Origin: Pseudonocardia lacus | GTDB lineage: Bacteria > Actinomycetota > Actinomycetes > Mycobacteriales > Pseudonocardiaceae | Reading direction: 5' to 3' | Length of the DNA: 37,887 nucleotides | Assembly: GCF_018531445.1 (NCBI RefSeq) | Contig: NZ_JAHDTH010000057.1 | Location: 1 to 37,887 of the forward strand | In this document: piece by piece, positions 32,561 to 37,887 of the stretch | Layout of the letters: each line of letters begins with the position of its first letter | How positions within the stretch are numbered: position 1 is the first letter of the stretch | Made by a program: the position numbers and the translations under genes | The notes under the pieces: model-generated | What the model saw: only the letters and a program-made list of their open reading frames with translations | What the model was told of the DNA's origin: nothing | Databases searched by the model: none

Positions 32561-33405
32561 GGCTTGCGGGCGACCCCGCAGAACTCCGAGACCTCGACGA
32601 GCTCGTCGGCGTCGCCGACCTCGGCCGGGTCGGGCCGCCACCGCCCGAGCGTGACGACCCCGGGTTCCAGCAGGTCGAGGCCGTGGAAGAGGCGCTCGAC
32701 CTCGGCGCGGGTGCGCGGGCGCACCGGCGTGCCCCCGCTCTCGTTCATCCAGTCCATCGCCTTGCGCATCGCATCGCCGTCGACGTCGGCGGTGGGGTGG
32801 GCCAGCACCAGGTAGCTGCCCGGGGCCAGTGCGGCGACGAGCCGGTCGACGATCCGCTCGGCCTCCTCGTCGTCCATGATGTGGTTGACGATGCCGAGCA
32901 TCATCAGCGCGACCGGCCGCGAGAAGTCCAGCGTCGCCGCGGCCTGCTCCAGGATCGTGTCCGGCTCGCGGACGTCGGCGTCGAGGTAGCGGGTCACCCC
33001 TTCCGGGCTGCTGGTGAGCAGCGAGCGGGCGTGGGCGAGCACGAGGGGGTCGTTGTCGACGTAGACGATCCGGCACTCCGGCGCGATCGACTGGGCGACC
33101 TCGTGGGTGTTGTTCGCGCTCGGCAGCCCCGTGCCGATGTCGAGGAACTGGCGCACCCCGAGGTCGGCGACGAGGTGGCGCACCGCGCGCAGCAGGAAGG
33201 CCCGGTCGGCGCGGGCGATGTCGACGATGCCCGGCAGCATGGCGCGGACCTGCTCGCCGACCTCGCGGTCGACCGGGTAGTTGTCCTTGCCGCCCAGCCA
33301 GTAGTTCCAGACCCGGGCCGACTGCGGCCGGTCCTGGTCGAGTTCCGAGCCCGGGTCGAAGTCGAAGTCCGCCCCGGCGCCGCCGGTGCTGCCCGTTCCG
33401 GTCAT
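32557..33405 (-). CDS. DUF574-family S-adenosyl methyltransferase
   Basis: A 282-aa member of the large actinobacterial DUF574 (SAM-dependent methyltransferase, SCO-type) family. Diagnostic is PQSARVWNYWLGGKDNYPVDREVGEQV near residues 27-53, followed by FLDIGTGLPSANNTHEVAQ as the SAM loop, IVYVDNDPLVLAHARSLL, and SFCGVARKP-like ending EFCGVARKP. Streptomycetes carry dozens of these genes, and none has a well-defined substrate. The ATG at 33405 follows a GGGGGG stretch; TACAGT at 33445-33450 is a possible -10. It overlaps the second methyltransferase, so the two are probably translated together. The MFS gene precedes it on the same strand by 50 bp. Confidence 0.85.
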   Translation of the reverse strand: MTGTGSTGGAGADFDFDPGSELDQDRPQSARVWNYWLGGKDNYPVDREVGEQVRAMLPGIVDIARADRAFLLRAVRHLVADLGVRQFLDIGTGLPSANNTHEVAQSIAPECRIVYVDNDPLVLAHARSLLTSSPEGVTRYLDADVREPDTILEQAAATLDFSRPVALMMLGIVNHIMDDEEAERIVDRLVAALAPGSYLVLAHPTADVDGDAMRKAMDWMNESGGTPVRPRTRAEVERLFHGLDLLEPGVVTLGRWRPDPAEVGDADELVEVSEFCGVARKP

Positions 33406-33455
33406 CTGGACCCCCCGTGGATGACTCTTCGTGCGCGTCCGGGCACTGTAGTGGG

Positions 33456-34709
33456 TCAGCGGGCCCCCGTGGGCGATCGGCTCCCGCCGGTGGCGACCAG
33501 CCGGTCCCGCGCGGCCAGCACGCCCGCCGCGCCCTGCAGGACCAGCACCGCGAGCAGCAGCAGGAGCGGCGCGGTCCAGCCGGCCGTCAGGTCGTGCAGG
33601 AACCCGACGGCGAACGGTCCCGCGGCGGCCAGCGCGTACCCGGCGCTCTGCGCCATGCCGGACAGCTGCGCGGCCCGCTCGGCGTCCGGCGCGCGCACCC
33701 CGACCAGGGTCAGCGCGATGCCCAGCGCGGCGCTCTGGGCGCCGCCGAGCAGCGCCACCCAGAGCACCTCGACACCGGGCACCGCGAGCAGCCCGAGCAG
33801 GCCGACGGCCGCCGTCCCGGTCGTGACGAGCACGACCGTGCGCTGCTCGCGGCGGCGGGCGGCCAGCACCGGGGCGACGGTCGCGCCGACGACCCCGCAG
33901 GCGGTGGCCAGCGACAGCAGCCAGCCGGCCACGACCGGGTCGAAGCCCCGGGCCACCAGCAGCGCGGGCAGCCAGGCGGTCACCGCGAAGAAGGACAGCG
34001 ACTGCAGTCCCATGTAGATGGTGACCTGCCAGGCCAGCGGGTCGCGCCAGAGGCCGCCGGCGCGGGCCGCGCCGGTGCGGGCGGGGCGGTCGGCCCGGCG
34101 CACGTGCGGCAGCCAGCACAGCAGCGCCACCCCGGCGAAGACCAGCCACATCGCCAGCGCGCCGCGCCAGTCCAGGCCGACCGCCCTGGCCACCGGCACC
34201 GTCACGCCCGCGGCCAGCGTGGCGCCGCTGGTGATCGCCATCGAGTACAGCCCGGTCATCAGCCCGGTGCGCTCCGGGAAGTCGCGCTTGACCAGGCTGG
34301 GCAGCAGCACGTTGCCGACGGCGATCCCCGCGCCCAGCAGCACCGTGCCGGCGAACAGCGCGACGGGCCCACCGGCCGAGCGCACGGCGATGCCCGCGCA
34401 CAGCACCAGCACCGCCCCGAGCAGCGCCCGCTCGATCCCGAACCGCCGCGCCGCGCCCGGCGCCACCGGGGCGAGCAGGCCGAAGCAGAGCACGGGCAGC
34501 GCGGTCAGCACGCCGGCCGCGGTGCCGGACAGGCGCTGGTCGGCCTGGATCTCCCCGAGCAGCGGTCCCACCGCGACGACGGCGGGACGCAGGTTCGCCG
34601 CGACGAGCACGATGGACACCGCGAACCACACCGCGCTCCACCCCATGGCCGTGCGCGGTGGCGTGGTGGTGGCGCGCGGTGCTGGCGGTCCGCTCGCGAG
34701 ACCGCTCAC
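33456..34709 (-). CDS. MFS transporter, CynX/NimT type
   Basis: A 417-aa major facilitator of the cyanate/2-nitroimidazole (CynX) branch. The segment VLVAANLRPAVVAVGPLLGEIQ at the first helix is diagnostic, and 12 hydrophobic helices can be counted, with a central loop near 205-225 (RRADRPARTGAARAGGLW). The family exports or imports small anions and drugs. GTG 34709 overlaps the stop of the GntR regulator (GTGA), so the two form a regulator-transporter unit, and the regulator probably senses the transported compound. Neither the substrate nor the direction can be read from sequence. Confidence 0.85.
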   Translation of the reverse strand: MSGLASGPPAPRATTTPPRTAMGWSAVWFAVSIVLVAANLRPAVVAVGPLLGEIQADQRLSGTAAGVLTALPVLCFGLLAPVAPGAARRFGIERALLGAVLVLCAGIAVRSAGGPVALFAGTVLLGAGIAVGNVLLPSLVKRDFPERTGLMTGLYSMAITSGATLAAGVTVPVARAVGLDWRGALAMWLVFAGVALLCWLPHVRRADRPARTGAARAGGLWRDPLAWQVTIYMGLQSLSFFAVTAWLPALLVARGFDPVVAGWLLSLATACGVVGATVAPVLAARRREQRTVVLVTTGTAAVGLLGLLAVPGVEVLWVALLGGAQSAALGIALTLVGVRAPDAERAAQLSGMAQSAGYALAAAGPFAVGFLHDLTAGWTAPLLLLLAVLVLQGAAGVLAARDRLVATGGSRSPTGAR

Positions 34710-35392
34710 CGGGTGCCCTCCACGATCGCGCGCGCCGCGCCCAGGTAGCGCTCCGCGGCGGCACGCGCGGCGTCGGGGTCGCCTGCGGCGATCGCCTCGG
34801 CCAGTTCGTCGTGCCCGGGGAAGGCGGCGGGGTCGTCGTCGGGGGTGTCATGGGCGTGGACCTCGGCGACGGTGCGCTCCAGTGCCTCGGTCAGCCCGGT
34901 GTAGAGGTCGAGCAGGACGGGGTTGTGCGTGGCGGCGACCACCGCCCGGTGGAACGCGACGTCCGCGGCGACGAACGCGGCCCGGTCCGACGCCGCCGCA
35001 CGGCGGGCGTCCAGCGCGGCCCGGATGGCCGCGACGTCGGCGTCGGTGCGCTCGGTGGCCGCGACCACGGCCGCGTCGCGTTCGAGGCTGGCACGCACCG
35101 CCATCACGTGCAGCGCGTCGGTGCGGCGGGCCCGGCGCAGCAGGGCCGCGCCGAGGTCGCTCGTCGCGCGGACGTAGGTGCCGTCGCCGCGGCGGGCTTC
35201 GAGCAGCCCGGCGTGCTCGAGCGCCCGCACCGCCTCGCGCACCGTGTTGCGCCCGACGCCCAGCGCCGCGACCAGCACCGGCTCGGGCGGGATCTTCGTG
35301 CCGACCGGCCACTCCCCCGCGGCGATCTGCCGCTCCAACTGGGCGACCACCTCGTCGCTGAGCCTCGTGCCGCGCACCGTCGTGAGTCCCAC
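34706..35392 (-). CDS. GntR-family (FadR subfamily) regulator, leaderless
   Basis: A 228-aa regulator. The winged helix is about residues 8-72, with LSDEVVAQLERQIAAGEWPVGTKIPPEPVLVAALGVGRNTVREAVRALEHAGLLEARRGDGTYV spread across it. The FCD domain follows (RASLERDAAVVAATER, FVAADVAFHRAVVAATHNPVLLDLYTGL, GHDELAEAIAAGDPDAARAAAERYL). I chose GTG 35392 because TACAAT, a near-consensus -10, ends seven bases upstream, giving a leaderless mRNA. An in-frame ATG at 35494 would add 34 residues with no domain and would include the promoter. It is coupled to the CynX-type transporter. Confidence 0.85.
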   Translation of the reverse strand: MGLTTVRGTRLSDEVVAQLERQIAAGEWPVGTKIPPEPVLVAALGVGRNTVREAVRALEHAGLLEARRGDGTYVRATSDLGAALLRRARRTDALHVMAVRASLERDAAVVAATERTDADVAAIRAALDARRAAASDRAAFVAADVAFHRAVVAATHNPVLLDLYTGLTEALERTVAEVHAHDTPDDDPAAFPGHDELAEAIAAGDPDAARAAAERYLGAARAIVEGTR

Positions 35393-35399
35393 CGGGGAA

Positions 35400-35420
35400 A
35401 TTGTAGGAGAAGAAGTCCTA
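35400..35420 (-). promoter_or_regulatory. -10 element and overlapping dyad for the leaderless GntR gene
   Basis: TACAAT (minus strand, 35400-35405) matches the -10 consensus at five of six bases. The dyad TAGGA-N7-TCCTA (35404-35420) overlaps it, a placement suited to autorepression. No good -35 is visible. Confidence 0.55.
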
Positions 35421-35496
35421 ACATCCCATGTCTGGTGCGGGTTCCCGTCCGCACGGGGTTGCCCGGACCCCGGCTCTCCCGTCATCCTCAGCACTC

Positions 35497-35512
35497 GTGT
35501 TAGCGCTCACAC
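35497..35512 (+). promoter_or_regulatory. LacI-family operator ahead of the mutarotase gene
   Basis: GTGTTAGCGCTCACAC is a 16-bp dyad with one mismatched pair around the central CG typical of LacI/GalR binding (consensus TGTTAGCGCTAACA). It ends 10 bp before the ATG. No LacI-family gene is in the window. Confidence 0.6.
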
Positions 35513-35522
35513 CGAGGTGATC

Positions 35523-36548
35523 ATGATCGAACTGCGCAGCTCCGTGCTCACCGCGGGCATCACCGGCCACGGAGCCCGCATCGCCCGGCTCTCCGCACCC
35601 GACCGGCACGGCCGCGCGGAGCAGGTCGTGCTCGGCCTCGACGAGTACGCCTACTACAGCGACCGCGACTACCTCGGCGCCACGGTCGGCCGCTACGCCA
35701 ACCGCATCGCCGACGGCCGCTTCGTGCTCGACGGCGTCGAGTACTGCGTGCCGTGCAACGAGGGGACCGTCGCCCTGCACGGCGGGAAGCGCGCCCTGGA
35801 CCACGCCGAGTTCACCGCCGAGGAGCCGCGCGCGGTCGACGACGGCCAGGCGCTCACCCTGCGCCACGTCAGCCCGGACGGCGACAACGGGTTCCCCGGC
35901 CGGCTCGACGTCCGGGTCACCTACACCGTCCGCGGGCCCGACCTGGGCGTCGAGCTCCTGGCCACGACCGACGCCCCGACCGTGGTCAACCTGACCAACC
36001 ACGCCTACTTCACGCTGGCCGGCGTCCCCGAGCACGTCGACGACCTGGAGGTCGCGCTGTTCGCCGACCGCTTCCTCCCGGTGGACGAGCGGCTGCTGCC
36101 CACCGGCGAGCTCGCCCCGGTCGCGGGCACGCCGTTCGACCTGCGCGAGCCCACCGGGCTCGGGGGCCGGCTGGCGGCCGGCGACCCCCAGCTCGACGTG
36201 GCGGGCGGCTTCGACCACACGTGGGTGCTCGACGGCTCCGGCCCGCGGCTGCCCGACGGCGCGGGCGAGCCGCTGGTCGCCGCCGCGCACGTCCGGCACC
36301 CGGCCAGCGGCCGGACCCTGACGGTGTTCACCGACCAGCCGGGCGCGCAGTTCTACACCGGGAACTTCCTGGACGGGACGCTCGCGCTGCACGGCGGCGG
36401 GACGGCCCGGCGCCGGGAGGCGTTCTGCGTCGAGCCGCAGCACTTCCCCGATTCGCCCAACCGCCCGGAGTTCCCGTCGACGCGGCTGCGGCCGGGCCAG
36501 ACCTACCGGTGGCGCTCGGTGTACCGGTTCGGGGTGTCCCCGGACTGA
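35523..36548 (+). CDS. galM: Galactose mutarotase (aldose 1-epimerase)
   Basis: A 341-aa mutarotase that interconverts alpha and beta anomers of aldohexoses in the cytoplasm. RYANRIADGRF, ALHGG with His86, NLTNHAYF with catalytic acid His160, FDHTWVL with Asp231, the substrate loop FYTGNFLDG and catalytic base Glu304 in FCVEPQHFPDSPN match the E. coli enzyme residue for residue in pattern. ATG 35523 has GAGG five bases upstream. The gene stands alone; the LacI-type operator just ahead of it suggests control by a sugar-responsive repressor encoded elsewhere. The upstream ORF extension from 35178 is a shadow of the GntR gene. Confidence 0.93.
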   Translation: MIELRSSVLTAGITGHGARIARLSAPDRHGRAEQVVLGLDEYAYYSDRDYLGATVGRYANRIADGRFVLDGVEYCVPCNEGTVALHGGKRALDHAEFTAEEPRAVDDGQALTLRHVSPDGDNGFPGRLDVRVTYTVRGPDLGVELLATTDAPTVVNLTNHAYFTLAGVPEHVDDLEVALFADRFLPVDERLLPTGELAPVAGTPFDLREPTGLGGRLAAGDPQLDVAGGFDHTWVLDGSGPRLPDGAGEPLVAAAHVRHPASGRTLTVFTDQPGAQFYTGNFLDGTLALHGGGTARRREAFCVEPQHFPDSPNRPEFPSTRLRPGQTYRWRSVYRFGVSPD

Positions 36549-36551
36549 CCC

Positions 36552-36574
36552 GGCGCGCTTCCGTCGGCCGCGCC
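36552..36574. terminator. Weak hairpin between convergent galM and regulator genes
   Basis: GGCGCG and CGCGCC form a 6-bp stem with an 11-nt loop in the 32-bp gap between convergent stops. Low-strength candidate only. Confidence 0.3.
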
Positions 36575-36580
36575 CGCGGG

Positions 36581-37887
36581 TCAGGGGGGTGTCGCCAGCC
36601 GCAGGGTGCGGGCGTGCTGGTAGGCGCAGCCCGCGGCGGCGAAGCGGGCGGCCATCTCGGGCAACCGGTGCAGCTGCCCCGCGGCCACCGCGGCGCTGCG
36701 GTCGAGGACGGTCAGCGCGATCGGGTTGGCGCGGGCGGCGCGGGTCGCGCGGTCGATGCGCTCGGCGGTGTCGGGGTGCCCGGCCAGCGCGGCGGCCTCC
36801 GCCCACGTCGCCGCGTACCAGGGCAGCCACAGCATCGAGTTCGGGTTGGCCCACTCCGGCCCGTCGGGATCGCTGGTCAGCCGCTGCACCGCCGCGGCGG
36901 GACCGTCCGTGTGCAGGACCACCAGCGCGTCGAGCGCCGGGACCCAGCCGCAGTCGTTGCCCAGCCCGCTCACCGGGGTACCGAGCAGCTCCTCGGTGAG
37001 CGCGACCCAGCGGCGGTGGCCGGGACCGTCGCCGAGCATCGCGTGCGCGGTCGCGACGCAGTAGGCGCCGACGGCGAGGTTGCCGGCCACCGGGCGACCG
37101 GCGCGGGCCCAGTCGCGCTCGATCAGCTCGCCGCCGGCCACGACCGCGGCGAAGTCGCCCGCCATGACCTCGACCTCCACCCGGCGGCCCAGGCCGACGT
37201 GGCGCTCCTCGCGGAAGAACGGCAGCGCGGCGATGCCGTCGGCGTGCCGGCGCGCCGCGGCGAGGTCGCCCACGGCCAGGAACAGCCGGCAGCCCATGTG
37301 CAGCGCGTCGTAGTGCTCGAAGCCCGAGCGCGCGTCGACCGGCAGCGGGGCCAGCAGCGCCAGCCGGGCCCGCACGGCGGCCAGCGCTCCCCCGAGGTCG
37401 CGCTGCGCCATCTCCACCGCGATGAGCTGGTCGAGGACGATGTTGTGCAGCAGGGGGTCGCCCGCGCGCCCCGCCAGCGCCAGCGCCTCCTCCGTCTGCG
37501 CGCGCGACCGCGACAAGAATCCCGGCGCCCAGCCCTCGGCCATCGCGATCGCCGCCGCGGCCCGGGGGCCGCTCCCGCCGCACGCCCGCGCCCGCTCCAG
37601 CAAGGCCGCCGTCTCCGCGCCCAGCACGGGGCGCCCCATGATCCCCTGGCAGCGGTGGCGGTACATGGCCGCCATCGCCAGGGCCTCGGCCGCCGCGTCG
37701 GGGTCATCGGTCGCCCCGGCCGCGCGTTCGAGCAGCTCGACGGCGGCGGCGCCGAAATTGCGGGCGGCCGCGGCGCCGGAGGCCAGGCGCAGCCGCTCGT
37801 GCCGCTCGGCCGGCGTGGCGCTGCGGTCGGCGGCCAGCTCGAAGCAGCGCTGGGCCTCGCCGGGGCGCCCGCGCCGGAAGGACACCG
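36581..37887 (-). CDS. C-terminal helical-repeat part of a large (LuxR/AAA-type) regulator, 5' end outside window
   Basis: The frame is open to the window edge, so the start is missing; 434 or more residues are visible. They form a run of helix pairs of about 35-40 residues (for example PGEAQRCFELAADRSATPAERHERLRLASGAAAARN, DLGGALAAVRARLALLAPL, GDLAAARRHADGIAALPFF), as in the TPR-like C-terminus of actinobacterial ATPase regulators of the LuxR/MalT group. The final AGCAYQHARTLRLATPP matches the end of the repeat region, but no C-terminal helix-turn-helix follows before the stop, so this could be a cyclase-like or DNA-binding-free variant, or the DNA-binding domain may be N-terminal. It converges on galM. 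Confidence 0.65.
   Translation of the reverse strand, partial: VSFRRGRPGEAQRCFELAADRSATPAERHERLRLASGAAAARNFGAAAVELLERAAGATDDPDAAAEALAMAAMYRHRCQGIMGRPVLGAETAALLERARACGGSGPRAAAAIAMAEGWAPGFLSRSRAQTEEALALAGRAGDPLLHNIVLDQLIAVEMAQRDLGGALAAVRARLALLAPLPVDARSGFEHYDALHMGCRLFLAVGDLAAARRHADGIAALPFFREERHVGLGRRVEVEVMAGDFAAVVAGGELIERDWARAGRPVAGNLAVGAYCVATAHAMLGDGPGHRRWVALTEELLGTPVSGLGNDCGWVPALDALVVLHTDGPAAAVQRLTSDPDGPEWANPNSMLWLPWYAATWAEAAALAGHPDTAERIDRATRAARANPIALTVLDRSAAVAAGQLHRLPEMAARFAAAGCAYQHARTLRLATPP

Overview
The window is very GC-rich with many GTG starts, stop/start overlaps (ATGA, GTGA, TGATG) and families typical of filamentous Actinobacteria: DUF1023 hydrolase, LppA-like, SCO6745, Acg-type nitroreductase, DUF574 methyltransferase. 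It looks like chromosomal DNA of a Pseudonocardia-like member of the Pseudonocardiaceae; the genus is inference. I see no tRNA, rRNA, CRISPR array, transposase or phage gene.

Left part (1-12.9 kb): the 3' end of a DUF1023-type protein, an LppA-like gene that runs into a convergent nitronate monooxygenase, a membrane PAS-GGDEF-EAL cyclic-di-GMP protein, an HSL-type esterase, a CBS-pair protein, a tandem of two acyl-CoA dehydrogenases that look like a heteromeric pair, a small VOC protein, an Acg-family flavoprotein behind a DosR-like box, a 65-aa membrane protein and a SCO6745-family protein.

Centre (12.9-28.7 kb): two aromatic-acid modules. The first is a Rieske oxygenase plus a VOC dioxygenase, divergent from a NodD/NahR-type LysR regulator. 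The second is one leftward transcription unit of nine tightly packed genes: Rieske oxygenase, peptide-type ABC importer (B, C, D, lipoprotein, F), amidohydrolase, CoA ligase and MFS transporter. A divergent FadR-type GntR regulator stands at its head. The last three genes resemble the CouO-CouL-CouT trio of actinobacterial hydroxycinnamate catabolism (established knowledge; assignment here is inference). The two Rieske proteins are near identical in the Rieske half and diverged in the catalytic half. No reductase or ferredoxin partner is in the window. The second operon has a well-formed divergent promoter/operator region and an unannotated 27-codon ORF with a perfect AAGGAGG site ahead of the Rieske gene.

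Right part (28.7-37.9 kb): an alpha/beta hydrolase with a DUF4334 gene, a ferritin-like/VIT1 fusion (MbfA type), a flavodoxin-like protein, two overlapping but unrelated SAM methyltransferases, a CynX-type MFS transporter coupled to a leaderless GntR regulator, a galactose mutarotase behind a LacI-type operator, and the C-terminal part of a large helical-repeat regulator cut by the window edge.

The points most worth follow-up are the 27-codon ORF and its leader, the perfect 30-bp inverted repeat at 12931-12997, the hybrid Rieske/ABC/Cou-like operon, and the DosR-like box upstream of the Acg gene.
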